From positions 301,501-365,500 of the forward strand of contig NZ_AP019797.1 in the NCBI RefSeq assembly GCF_009936275.1: a DNA stretch of 64,000 bases, in the 5' to 3' direction. Positions 17,514 to 25,011 of this stretch are shown here, in pieces (position 1 is the first letter of the stretch; the number at the start of each line of letters is the position of its first letter). Made by a program: the position numbers and the translations under genes. The notes under the pieces are model-generated. The model saw nothing but the letters and a program-made list of their open reading frames with translations, was not told where the DNA came from and did no database searches. Source of the stretch: Rhodothermus marinus. Lineage in GTDB: Bacteria; Bacteroidota; Rhodothermia; Rhodothermales; Rhodothermaceae.

Positions 17514-18478
17514 AGCGTGGCGCGGCGCACGTTCTGCAGCGCGATCCGCACGTTGCGCTTGAAGCCGTCAAACTTGGCCCGTTTGACGGCGTTTTTGCGG
17601 AATTTCTGGCGGAACGCTTCCAGGTCCAGTTCTTCCCAGCGTTCCAGCGGCGTGTCGGGCAGGCCGGGGCGCGGCATGAAGCGCGGTTCGCTCGTGGCGT
17701 ACTTGAACTTGTTCCAGGGGCAGACGTCCTGACAGATGTCGCATCCGAAGATCCAGTTGCCCATTTTTTCCTGCAGCTCCGGCGGGATGTCGTCGCCCCG
17801 GTGCTCGATGGTCAGGTAGGAGATGCAGCGGCGGGCGTCGAGCACGTAGGGTTGCACGAGCGCGCCGGTGGGGCAGGCGTCGATGCAGCGCGTGCAGGTG
17901 CCACAGTAGTCCGGGATGGGTCCGTCAGGTGGCAGGGGCACGTCCACGATTAGCTCGCCGATGAAGAAGAACGAGCCCATTCGGCGGTTGATCAGGTTCG
18001 TGTTTTTGCCAATCCAGCCCAGGCCGCTGCGGCGGGCCCAGGCCTTGTCCATGACCGGCGCCGAATCCACAAAGGCGCGGCCGTGCACCTCGCCCACCTG
18101 CGCTTCGAGCCAGGCGAAGAGCTGGTAGAGCTTTTCCTTCAGCACCTCGTGGTAGTCGTCGCCCCAGGCGTAGCGGCTGATCTTGCCGGTCTCGGGCGAG
18201 GGGTCGTGTGCGACGGGCTGGTAGTAGTTGTGCAGTACCGAGATGACCGAGCGGGCGCCCTCGACGAGTCGGGTCGGGTCGATGCGTTTGTCGAAGTGGC
18301 GCTCCATCCAGTACATGGTGCCGTGGTAGCCCGCCTTCAGCCAGGCTTCCAGGCGACGGGCTTCTTCGTCGAGCGGCTCGGCCTTCGAGATGCCACAGGC
18401 GTCGAAGCCGAGCCGCCGCGCTTCGGCCTTCAGGGCCTGCGCCAGCCGTTGCTGTGCGTGTTCGTCGAAGCCGGGCAT
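17498..18478 (-). CDS. queG: Epoxyqueuosine reductase
   Basis: 326 residues. The cobalamin-binding N-terminal part has FDACGISKAEPLDEEA and HNYYQPV, and the C-terminal part two [4Fe-4S] clusters: CGTCTRCIDACPTGA and CDICQDVCPWNK. The enzyme performs the last step of queuosine synthesis, reducing epoxyqueuosine in tRNA to queuosine. The C-terminal tail is shorter than in enzymes with a HEAT-repeat domain. The earlier pathway genes (queD, queC, queE, queF) lie in the window at 35.9-38.4 kb, so the pathway is split into two loci. Confidence 0.95.
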   Translation of the reverse strand: MPGFDEHAQQRLAQALKAEARRLGFDACGISKAEPLDEEARRLEAWLKAGYHGTMYWMERHFDKRIDPTRLVEGARSVISVLHNYYQPVAHDPSPETGKISRYAWGDDYHEVLKEKLYQLFAWLEAQVGEVHGRAFVDSAPVMDKAWARRSGLGWIGKNTNLINRRMGSFFFIGELIVDVPLPPDGPIPDYCGTCTRCIDACPTGALVQPYVLDARRCISYLTIEHRGDDIPPELQEKMGNWIFGCDICQDVCPWNKFKYATSEPRFMPRPGLPDTPLERWEELDLEAFRQKFRKNAVKRAKFDGFKRNVRIALQNVRRATLQTPE

Positions 18479-18543
18479 AGGGGGAGGCGGTTGGCGTACG
18501 CGTAGAAAACAACGGACGCGGTCGCCCGGAGATCCGGCGCCAT

Positions 18544-18578
18544 AAAAAAGCGGGCTTCCCCCGAAGGAGAAGCCCGCT
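18544..18578 (-). terminator. Rho-independent terminator of the PKD-OmpA gene
   Basis: On the minus strand a 10-bp perfect stem, AGCGGGCTTC with GAAGCCCGCT, around a 10-base loop, is followed by TTTTTT. It lies 25 bases after the stop of the PKD-OmpA gene, between it and queG. Confidence 0.9.
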
Positions 18579-18602
18579 GCTGTTTTCAGCCTGAGGAGGC
18601 GA

Positions 18603-19547
18603 TTACATGCCGCCCCGCACCGGGATGGTGTCGGCGCGACGGTACTGCGCCAGCCCTTCCTTCTTGCTCGTCACGCCGGTGACGCGGCCCTTGCCTTCCA
18701 CCACCAGGCGGCTGGCCGGGATACCGTTGCTCGTGTAGAACTGCTCCACGGCACGGGCACGGTCGGTCGAAAGCTGCTGCGGGTTGCGCTCACCCGGCGC
18801 GGCCCAGCCCTCGATGCGCACCGACAGGTTCGGGCAGTCCTGCAGGATCTGCAGGTTCTCCTGCAGGGCCTCGCGGGCGGCGTCGTTCAGCACGCTCGAG
18901 TTCCGGTCGAAGAAGACCGGGTTCATCTCCGTCACGTCGGCGCAGTACTCCGCCTCGTAGGGGCGCACGGTGATCGAAAGCGTGCGCGAGTCGGAGCCCG
19001 CGTTGTTCGACACGTTCAGCGTGACGGTGTAGGTGCCCGGACGGCTGTAGGTGTGCGTGGGGTTGGCACCCGAGCCGGTGCTGCCGTCCCCGAAGTTCCA
19101 CTGATACGTGATGGGCTGGTCGCCGCGCACGTTCGCGCTGAAGCGCACGGCCGTGCGCGTATCGGGCTGCATCGGGTTGGCCGTGATCGAGATGATCTCG
19201 GCCGGCACGGGCGGGCGGTAAACGACCACCGAGGTCGAACCCGTGCTCGTGGACTTGCCGCCCCGGTTGGAGGCCGTGACGGTCACCGTGTAGGTGCCGG
19301 GCTCCGTGTAGGCGTGCGTGACCGGGTTGCCCGCCGCGGAGCTTCCGTCCCCGAAGTCCCAGCTGAATTCGACAGGCGGCTTGGCGTCTTCGTTGATCGT
19401 GGCCGTGAAGGTGCCGCTCTGGTTGACCTGCAGGCTGTCGGGGCCTTCGACGCCCAGCACTTCGACCGGAGTCGAACGGCAGCCCGTCAGGCCCAGAATG
19501 GTCAGGGCCGTCAGCGCGGTCAGCAGAAGGTAGCGTTGGGGTTTCAT
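18603..19547 (-). CDS. PKD-OmpA outer-membrane lipoprotein
   Basis: 314 residues. The start MKPQRYLLLTALTALTILGL leads to a lipobox, LTGC, with Cys23; an ATG three codons earlier (19556) is an alternative. Two PKD domains follow (about 40-125 and 130-215), each with a WDFGDGS or WNFGDGS and a THAYTEPGTYTV-like strand. An OmpA/Pal-type domain (about 225-314) follows, with VFFDRNSSVLNDAA and LSTDRARAVEQFY. OmpA domains bind peptidoglycan, so the protein probably ties the outer membrane to the wall, with PKD folds as spacers or binding modules. It is monocistronic, with its own promoter-like element and terminator. Confidence 0.9.
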   Translation of the reverse strand: MKPQRYLLLTALTALTILGLTGCRSTPVEVLGVEGPDSLQVNQSGTFTATINEDAKPPVEFSWDFGDGSSAAGNPVTHAYTEPGTYTVTVTASNRGGKSTSTGSTSVVVYRPPVPAEIISITANPMQPDTRTAVRFSANVRGDQPITYQWNFGDGSTGSGANPTHTYSRPGTYTVTLNVSNNAGSDSRTLSITVRPYEAEYCADVTEMNPVFFDRNSSVLNDAAREALQENLQILQDCPNLSVRIEGWAAPGERNPQQLSTDRARAVEQFYTSNGIPASRLVVEGKGRVTGVTSKKEGLAQYRRADTIPVRGGM

Positions 19548-19595
19548 CGTGTGCATGGCTGGTTGAAGGTTACTGGTTAACAAGATTCTCTGGAT

Positions 19596-19624
19596 ACAAT
19601 TTACAAAAGCGAAAGCGAAAGCAA
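19596..19624 (-). promoter_or_regulatory. Possible promoter of the PKD-OmpA gene
   Basis: The minus strand has TTTGTAAATTGT (19596-19607), which contains a -7-like TAAATTG, and an upstream TTG (19622-19624) with 18 bases between the two boxes. This is close to the Bacteroidota promoter layout. The 12-mer is identical to the one at 4367-4378. The surrounding 19557-19790 is clearly AT-richer than the coding sequence. Confidence 0.4.
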
Positions 19625-19793
19625 GCTTTCCAATGCCGAACAGGAAATCGTTAACAGGATTTTCAGTAGGTACGAAACTGAATTTCCATACTGTCTGGAA
19701 GAGCCGTCCCGCTTTGCTCACAACCAGCTATATCATACGCAAAATTTCGCGTAGAGTAAAGCAACCGATTTGTAATTTTTGAAAGGAAGGTAC

Positions 19794-19819
19794 AAAAAAA
19801 GCCCACCCGCAGGCAGGCT
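19794..19819 (-). terminator. Rho-independent terminator of rpsT
   Basis: Minus strand: AGCCTGCC and GGGTGGGCT form a stem with two G-T pairs, followed by seven T. It lies 24 bases after the rpsT stop. Confidence 0.75.
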
Positions 19820-19842
19820 CAGGAGGGCAAAAGAGCCCCGCT

Positions 19843-20097
19843 TCAGGCCAGCTGGTTCACGTACTTTTCCAGCTTGCGCTTGTAGTTTGCGGCTTTGTTT
19901 TTGTGTATAATGCCCTTAACCACAAGGCGATCGAGCAGGCTTTTAGCCTGATTGAGCAGGGGAAGGGCCTCTTCGCGCGACTGGGCTGCCCGTACTTTTT
20001 TGATCAGGGTGCGCATCCAGCTACGGTAGTAGCGGTTACGGGCGCGCCGCTTGGCGTTCTGACGAATGCGCTTGATCGCCGACTTATGGTGTGCCAT
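19843..20097 (-). CDS. rpsT: 30S ribosomal protein S20 (bS20)
   Basis: 84 residues, very basic and helical, with the standard bS20 opening MAHHKSAIKRIRQNAKRRAR and ending KYVNQLA. bS20 binds 16S rRNA early in 30S assembly. An AGGAGA sits 4 bases before the ATG, a good ribosome binding site. The gene is single and divergent from the M23 peptidase gene. Confidence 0.97.
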   Translation of the reverse strand: MAHHKSAIKRIRQNAKRRARNRYYRSWMRTLIKKVRAAQSREEALPLLNQAKSLLDRLVVKGIIHKNKAANYKRKLEKYVNQLA

Positions 20098-20222
20098 GGA
20101 TCTCCTGTAAGGTTCAGTAACGTGACGGTTTGAGAAAAAAATCCTGCCGATGGCGGCTTTCGTAAACCGGAATGCCGGCCGGTTTGTTGCAGGCGTGTTG
20201 CAAAAAATCTTAAAACGTAGCC

Positions 20223-21119
20223 ATGTGGCCTTTTTTCAAAAAGTTGTTGGCGCGCTGGGATGAAGAAGTCGTGGTCCTGGTAGTGGAAGACGCCTATGCC
20301 GGGGCGCCCGTGCCCTATACGCTGCGGCCGCTTCGTTTGCTGGCACTGATCGGGGGAAGTGCGGTGCTGCTGGCCGCCATGCTGGTGGCGCTGGTGCTGC
20401 TGACGCCGCTGCGCGAGCTATTTCCCGGTGTGGCGACTGAGGAAATGCGGCAGCGGGCGCGGCTGAGCAGTATGCGGGTGGCTGCGCTGGAAGATTCGCT
20501 GGCGGTCCAGCAGGAGTACATTGCCCGGTTGCGTCAGCTTATCCTGGGAGAAGTGACGCCGGCCGGGGAAGGCGAGGAGCGGCCGGAGTCGCCCGGCGAA
20601 ACGGGTGTGATGCTACCCGAGGCCGCACCGACATCGGAAAACTGGCAGGAGCACCAGCCGCCTGCCCTGCCGGTACTGGAACTGACGGTTCCGACGACGC
20701 CGAAGGTGCAACCGGCCGTGCTCCGGAGCGATCCACTGTTGCAGCTTCAGTTTCCCGTGCTGCCGCCGGTGGCAGGTTTTCTGACTCGAGGCTTCGATGC
20801 CCGCAGCGGACACTACGGGGTCGATCTGGCTGTGGAGGAGGGCACCGTGGTACGGTCTATCGGCAGCGGCTATGTGATCTTTGCAGACTGGACGCAGGCG
20901 GGCGGATTCGTTATTATCGTACAGCATGCCGACGGCTACGTCTCGGTCTACAAGCACAATCAGCGCCTGCTCAAGCAGGTGGGTGATCGCGTGCGCGACC
21001 GCGAGGCGATTGCATTGAGCGGCAATACGGGCGAAATTACCACCGGCCCGCATCTGCACTTTGAACTCTGGCGCCACGGACTGGCGCAGGATCCGTTGAA
21101 CTATTTTGTCATCCAGTGA
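20223..21119 (+). CDS. Membrane-anchored M23 peptidoglycan endopeptidase
   Basis: 298 residues. A short cytoplasmic N-terminus, one membrane helix (LLALIGGSAVLLAAMLVALVL, about 40-60) and a short coiled coil (about 75-105) are followed by a Pro-rich linker and a C-terminal M23/LytM domain (about 185-298). All zinc and catalytic residues are present: HYGVD, then VSVYKH and HLHFE. An active LytM enzyme would cut peptide cross-links of peptidoglycan in the periplasm. The bactofilin gene follows on the same strand, a pairing known in other bacteria, where it localises wall hydrolysis and shapes the cell. Confidence 0.92.
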   Translation: MWPFFKKLLARWDEEVVVLVVEDAYAGAPVPYTLRPLRLLALIGGSAVLLAAMLVALVLLTPLRELFPGVATEEMRQRARLSSMRVAALEDSLAVQQEYIARLRQLILGEVTPAGEGEERPESPGETGVMLPEAAPTSENWQEHQPPALPVLELTVPTTPKVQPAVLRSDPLLQLQFPVLPPVAGFLTRGFDARSGHYGVDLAVEEGTVVRSIGSGYVIFADWTQAGGFVIIVQHADGYVSVYKHNQRLLKQVGDRVRDREAIALSGNTGEITTGPHLHFELWRHGLAQDPLNYFVIQ

Positions 21120-21147
21120 TCGTTATGGCCTTATTTAAAGGAAACAC

Positions 21148-21155
21148 AAAGGAGG
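21148..21155 (+). promoter_or_regulatory. Shine-Dalgarno motif deciding the bactofilin start
   Basis: AAAGGAGG is placed 5 bases before ATG 21161. The upstream in-frame ATG at 21125 has no such motif, and the codons between the two (TTA, TTT, AAA, ACA) are rare in this genome. Confidence 0.6.
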
Positions 21156-21160
21156 CGACC

Positions 21161-21619
21161 ATGAGCCGCGCATCCGGCACGCCGGCACCCGGCCAGTTGA
21201 ATCTGGTGGGCGAAGGCACCGTTTTCGAGGGGACGCTGCGCACGCCACACGACATCCGCATCAGTGGGAAGGTGATCGGTACGCTGTACGTGCAGGGGAA
21301 GGCGATCATTGCGGCCGAAGGGGTGCTGGAAGGACAGTTGCATGCCCGAAGCGCCGACGTCGCCGGTCAGGTCCAGGGCGATCTGATCATCGAAGAGACG
21401 CTCCTGCTCAAAGACTCGGCCCGGGTGGAAGGACGCATCCAGACTGGCCGGCTCGTTGTGGAGGCGGGTGCCATTTTCGACGGCGAATGCCGCATGGGCA
21501 AGATCGACCGGGTCATCGAGACGAAGGCGACGCCTTCGGCCGACAAAGAAGCGGCGACGCCCGCGCGGGATGCTGCGCGTGCCCGAAAGGCGGATGTTGA
21601 ACCAGGCGCCGGGGCATGA
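21161..21619 (+). CDS. Bactofilin
   Basis: 152 residues from ATG 21161. From ATG 21125 the protein would gain MALFKGNTKEAT, which resembles bactofilin membrane-targeting tails, so the start is not settled. The central domain (about 15-120) is a right-handed beta-helix of short repeats: GEGTVFEGTL, ISGKVIGTL, AEGVLEGQLHA, VAGQVQGDL and SARVEGRI. Bactofilins polymerise without nucleotide into membrane-bound filaments that recruit wall enzymes. It is preceded by an M23 peptidase gene, and its stop overlaps the start of atpZ (ATGA), so it is tied to the ATP synthase operon by translation. Confidence 0.9.
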   Translation: MSRASGTPAPGQLNLVGEGTVFEGTLRTPHDIRISGKVIGTLYVQGKAIIAAEGVLEGQLHARSADVAGQVQGDLIIEETLLLKDSARVEGRIQTGRLVVEAGAIFDGECRMGKIDRVIETKATPSADKEAATPARDAARARKADVEPGAGA

Positions 21620-21897
21620 AGGCCCGAAAGAAATCCGGCGAGGCGACTTCCTCCATGCAGGAAGCGCTTCGGGCGCTGGGGCCTTACATGGGACTGGGGT
21701 TGCAACTGGCCCTGGGGATGGCGTTTTTTGCGGTCGGGGGCTACCTGCTGGACCGCTGGCTGGGCACATTGCCCTGGCTTACGCTGGTCGGCGTCGTGCT
21801 GGGGCTGGTGGCCATCGTGGCCAAGCTCTGGCAGGTGAATACGCAACTGCAACGACGGTCGCGCCGGCCGGAGCACGACGCGGCTCATGAAAAATAA
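21616..21897 (+). CDS. atpZ: AtpZ/AtpI-family ATP synthase accessory protein
   Basis: 93 residues with two membrane helices (about 26-46 and 51-71). The motif GMAFFAVGGYLLDRWLGT is the AtpZ family signature; the tail is basic. AtpZ/AtpI proteins help assemble the c-ring or supply Mg2+/Ca2+ to F-type ATP synthase. It is the first of the atp genes, overlapping the bactofilin stop by 4 bases. Confidence 0.88.
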   Translation: MKARKKSGEATSSMQEALRALGPYMGLGLQLALGMAFFAVGGYLLDRWLGTLPWLTLVGVVLGLVAIVAKLWQVNTQLQRRSRRPEHDAAHEK

Positions 21898-22015
21898 AAC
21901 CCCTATTTATTCAGAATTCATTGCGTTGGGCCCAACCGGTGGGGTCTTTCGTTTTAGTTTTTACGTTCCAGGCGCGCGTCGATCGTTCCGGCGGGTTCAT
22001 CGTCCGGGCTTTAGC

Positions 22016-22315
22016 ATGGAAGACCTCTGGATCAGCCTGATGGCGGGAGCCGGCCTGGCCGGGGGTTACACGGGGGTGGGCCTCTGGGGCGTCCGACGGG
22101 CCTGGCGCTGGCCCATGGCGCGCTTTACGCGCTGGGTGCTCGGCGGCATGCTGGTGCGGATGATCGGCGCGCTTTTGCTGCTGGCCGTGTGCATCAGGGT
22201 GTTTAATCTGCACACGACGGCGCTGCTGGGAGGATTTGGGGGGGTGTTTATCCTGGGATTGATTCTGGAAATCTGGAGCTGGCATCGAACGGCTTTGCAA
22301 CGAACGCATGGGTGA
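22016..22315 (+). CDS. Small membrane protein in atp operon, AtpI-like
   Basis: About 99 residues from ATG 22016. The frame is open from 21887, but those codons are AT-rich and would encode a polar, Arg-rich stretch without similarity to the rest. Three hydrophobic helices are visible (WISLMAGAGLAGGYTGVGLW, GALLLLAVCIRVF and LGGFGGVFILGLILEIW) with a conserved-looking Arg in GGMLVRM. Its position between atpZ and atpB suggests the AtpI role of c-ring assembly, but sequence identity to AtpI is not obvious by eye. It overlaps atpB by 8 bases. Confidence 0.72.
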   Translation: MEDLWISLMAGAGLAGGYTGVGLWGVRRAWRWPMARFTRWVLGGMLVRMIGALLLLAVCIRVFNLHTTALLGGFGGVFILGLILEIWSWHRTALQRTHG

Positions 22316-23510
22316 TCGTACGCACATTCAGCAGGGGTGGCGTCGGACCGGTCTGTGGCTTGCCGTCGTCGCGTTGTTCGGATTGATACCGCGTCCGCTG
22401 CTGGCCGCCGAAGAGGGCGAAGGGAACGAGAACATCAGCGAGGTGCTTATCCATCATACAGCCGATGGTTACTACGTCGCGCTGGAGCCTTTCGTGACGA
22501 TTGAGTTGCCCCGGATCTTCTTGGTGCGAACGTCTGAGGGCTCCTGGCGACTGGACGCCTTCGGCAGCACGGCCTCGGCGCTGCACTCCGGTCGCTACGT
22601 GGCCGACTACGAGGGGCGTCGCTACGAGTCGCCCGCCGAACTGGAAGAGTTGATCGCGGCACATCATCACCTCTATGCCGAACTGCATCCACGCGAGGGC
22701 GAGCTGGTGCTGGATCTGTCGATCACCCGCCACTACGTATTCGGCCTGATCGCCGCCCTGCTGGTGCTGGCGCTGTTCATTCCGGTCGCGCAACGCTATC
22801 GCAAAGGGATTGGCCGCACCACGGCACCGCGGGGCGTGCTGCAGAATCTGGCCGAGGTGTTCATCGTTTTTGTCCGCGACGAGATTGCCCGGCCCAACAT
22901 CGGCGAGAAGGCCGACCGCTTTCTGCCCTACCTGCTGACGGCTTTCTTCTTTATCCTGTTCTGCAATCTGCTCGGCCTGGTGCCCAACCTGGGCGCCGCC
23001 ACTTCGAACCTGGCCGTTACGGGCGTGCTGGCGCTGTTTACGTTCATCATCGGCACGATCTACGCCTCGAAGGATCACTGGAAGCACATTTTCTGGCCGC
23101 CCGGCGTGCCTGTTTTCGTCAAGCCGATTCTGATTCCCGTGGAAATCATGGGGCTGTTCACCCGGCACGCGGCGCTGGCCATCCGTCTGTTTGCCAACAT
23201 GACGGCCGGCACGCTGGTGATCCTGAGCCTGATCGGCCTGATCTTCATGATCAACGCGCTGTTCGGGGCACTGGCGGCCTGGATGAGCACGCTGCCGAGT
23301 GTGCTGCTGACGCTGTTTATCTCGGCCATCAAGCTGCTGGTGGCCTTCATTCAGGCGTACGTCTTTACGCTGCTTTCGGCGCTCTTCATCGGCATGTCGG
23401 TGGTCGAGCACGACCATGAACATCACGAGCATGAAGAGGAAGCGGGCAACGAGCCGGTCGTGCATGCGGTGCCGACCTCCGATGGGGCGCGTGTGGTCGT
23501 CCATGGATAA
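22308..23510 (+). CDS. atpB: F0F1 ATP synthase subunit a
   Basis: 400 residues, long for the subunit. The N-terminus has a signal-peptide-like segment (WLAVVALFGLIPRPLLAAEE) and a periplasmic domain to about residue 140, as in Bacteroidota. Five to six membrane helices follow, with the essential arginine in LAIRLFANMTAG and ISAIKLLVAFIQAYVF near the end. The C-terminal tail is acidic and His-rich (EHDHEHHEHEEE). Subunit a forms the proton half-channels against the c-ring. The gene overlaps the preceding small membrane-protein gene by 8 bases. Confidence 0.96.
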   Translation: MGDRTHIQQGWRRTGLWLAVVALFGLIPRPLLAAEEGEGNENISEVLIHHTADGYYVALEPFVTIELPRIFLVRTSEGSWRLDAFGSTASALHSGRYVADYEGRRYESPAELEELIAAHHHLYAELHPREGELVLDLSITRHYVFGLIAALLVLALFIPVAQRYRKGIGRTTAPRGVLQNLAEVFIVFVRDEIARPNIGEKADRFLPYLLTAFFFILFCNLLGLVPNLGAATSNLAVTGVLALFTFIIGTIYASKDHWKHIFWPPGVPVFVKPILIPVEIMGLFTRHAALAIRLFANMTAGTLVILSLIGLIFMINALFGALAAWMSTLPSVLLTLFISAIKLLVAFIQAYVFTLLSALFIGMSVVEHDHEHHEHEEEAGNEPVVHAVPTSDGARVVVHG

Positions 23511-23569
23511 CGACAACCAACTTCTTTTACAACCAGCAACCCTGTAAAACCAACCATACGTAAGGAGCT

Positions 23570-23797
23570 ATGGAACCAACTGCTCTGGCATTCCTTGCCG
23601 CCGGTATCGGTGCGGGCATTGTGGCCATCGGTGCAGGCGTGGGTATTGGCCGCCTGGCCGCTTCGGCCATGGAGGGTTCGGCCCGCCAGCCCGAGGCTGC
23701 CGGCGACATCCGGACGTCGATGATCATTGCCGCCGCCCTGATCGAAGGTGTGGCGCTGTTCGGTCTGGTGATCTGCTTCCTGCTGGCGATCAAGTAA
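23570..23797 (+). CDS. atpE: F0F1 ATP synthase subunit c
   Basis: 75 residues: two membrane helices with the Gly-rich helix 1 (GIGAGIVAIGAGVGIGR), the polar loop SARQPEA, and the ion-binding Glu in helix 2 (ALIEGVALFGLV). Gly rather than Ser/Thr after the Glu, and no Gln in helix 1, argue for H+ rather than Na+ coupling. AAGGAG is placed 3 bases before the ATG. A perfect 12-bp hairpin lies between this gene and atpF. Confidence 0.97.
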   Translation: MEPTALAFLAAGIGAGIVAIGAGVGIGRLAASAMEGSARQPEAAGDIRTSMIIAAALIEGVALFGLVICFLLAIK

Positions 23798-23828
23798 GAC
23801 GCGCTCAGGGGGTGCCTGAAGCAGGCTG

Positions 23829-23865
23829 CCCCCGGAGAGGTAGGCCGAGGCTGCCTCTCCGGGGG
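23829..23865 (+). promoter_or_regulatory. Intercistronic 12-bp perfect hairpin after atpE
   Basis: CCCCCGGAGAGG and CCTCTCCGGGGG pair perfectly around a 13-base loop, 31 bases after the atpE stop and 41 before the atpF start. No T-run follows, so it is not a classical terminator. It may protect the atpE mRNA 3' end or partly stop transcription, raising c over the other subunits (inference). Confidence 0.65.
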
Positions 23866-23906
23866 TACAAGCGTGTGTGATACAGACCCAAGACCACAGG
23901 GCAACA

Positions 23907-24422
23907 ATGAACCTGATACTGGCAGCCAACCTGGTCTCGGTTGAGCCGGGACTGATCTTCTGGAAGAGCCTGACCTTCCTGCTGCTGCTCTTCCTGCTCT
24001 ACAAGTTTGCCTGGAAGCCGATTCTTCAGGCGCTCAAAGAGCGGGAAGAGAGCATCGATGCCTCACTGCGTCGCGCGGAGCGGGCGCTGGCCGAGGCGCG
24101 CCAGATCCAGGCCGAAAACGAGCGGATCCGCCGCGAGGCCGAGCAGGAAGCGCAGCGCATCCTGCGCGAAGCCCGTGAAGAAGCCGAGCGCCTGCGCCAG
24201 GAGGAACTCCAGAAAACCCGGGTGCAAATCCAGCAGATGCAGGCGCAGGCCCGGGCCGAGATCGAGCGCGAAAAGCAGGGGGCGCTCGACGAACTGCGAG
24301 CCGTGGTGGCCGACCTGGCCATTCAGGCTGCCGAGAAGATCCTTCGGGAAAGCCTGGACGCCGACCGGCAGCGGCGGCTGGTGGAGCGGTTCCTGGAGTC
24401 GCTTCCGGCAAGCAAAAACTGA
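23907..24422 (+). CDS. atpF: F0F1 ATP synthase subunit b
   Basis: 171 residues from ATG 23907; a GTG ten codons upstream lies next to the hairpin and is less likely. One N-terminal membrane helix (SLTFLLLLFLLYKFAW) is followed by a long charged helix (about 45-150; REAEQEAQRILREAREEAER) that dimerises as the peripheral stalk. A helical end follows that binds delta. It lies between atpE and atpH, 6 bases from the latter. Confidence 0.95.
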   Translation: MNLILAANLVSVEPGLIFWKSLTFLLLLFLLYKFAWKPILQALKEREESIDASLRRAERALAEARQIQAENERIRREAEQEAQRILREAREEAERLRQEELQKTRVQIQQMQAQARAEIEREKQGALDELRAVVADLAIQAAEKILRESLDADRQRRLVERFLESLPASKN

Positions 24423-24428
24423 AGCGTG

Positions 24429-25007
24429 ATGCAGGGAATCAGCCATCCGGTAGCCCGACGCTACGCCCGGGCGCTGTTCGAAGAAGCACGGGCGCGGGGT
24501 CAGGCCGAGGTGATCGACGCCGACGTGGCCGCGCTGCACGAAGCCTTCGCGGCCTCGCGGGAACTGGCCCGCGTGTTCGAAAGCCCCGTGATCCCGCGGG
24601 AAAAGAAGAAAAAAATCATCGAGACGCTTTTTACCGGGCGGCTGCAGCCGCTGACCATCCGCTTTCTGGAACTGCTGGTAGAAAAGGAGCGGGAAAACCT
24701 GCTACCGGCGATCGTGGCGGCCTACCGGGCGTTGCAGGACGAAGCGCAGGGGATCGTCGAGGCGCACGTCCGCACGGCCTTCCCGCTGGATGAGGCGGGC
24801 GCCCGGCCGCTCGTGGAAAAGCTGGAGCGGCTGACGGGGAAAAAGATCCGCCTGCAACTCAAGCAGGATCCTTCGCTCATCGGGGGCGTGGTGGTCCGGG
24901 TGGGCGATACGGTCTACGACGGCAGCGTGCGCCAGCAACTGGCGGCGCTGCGTGAGCGCCTGCGGCGCAGGGCAACGTTTGTAAACGGCAGCAACGAATC
25001 GAAATAG
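24429..25007 (+). CDS. atpH: F0F1 ATP synthase subunit delta
   Basis: 192 residues from ATG 24429; a GTG one codon upstream is also possible. The N-terminal helical bundle opens [17 protein letters not shown], and the C-terminal part has [12 protein letters not shown] and the conserved [14 protein letters not shown]. Delta (OSCP) links the peripheral stalk to the alpha3beta3 head. It is part of the atpFHAG run, 4 bases before atpA. Confidence 0.95.
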   Translation: MQGISHPVARRYARALFEEARARGQAEVIDADVAALHEAFAASRELARVFESPVIPREKKKKIIETLFTGRLQPLTIRFLELLVEKERENLLPAIVAAYRALQDEAQGIVEAHVRTAFPLDEAGARPLVEKLERLTGKKIRLQLKQDPSLIGGVVVRVGDTVYDGSVRQQLAALRERLRRRATFVNGSNESK

Positions 25008-25011
25008 AACC

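Noticed and set aside
23829-23865. Hairpin after atpE as an ordinary terminator
   Set aside because: No T-run follows and five essential atp genes lie downstream with no other clear promoter.
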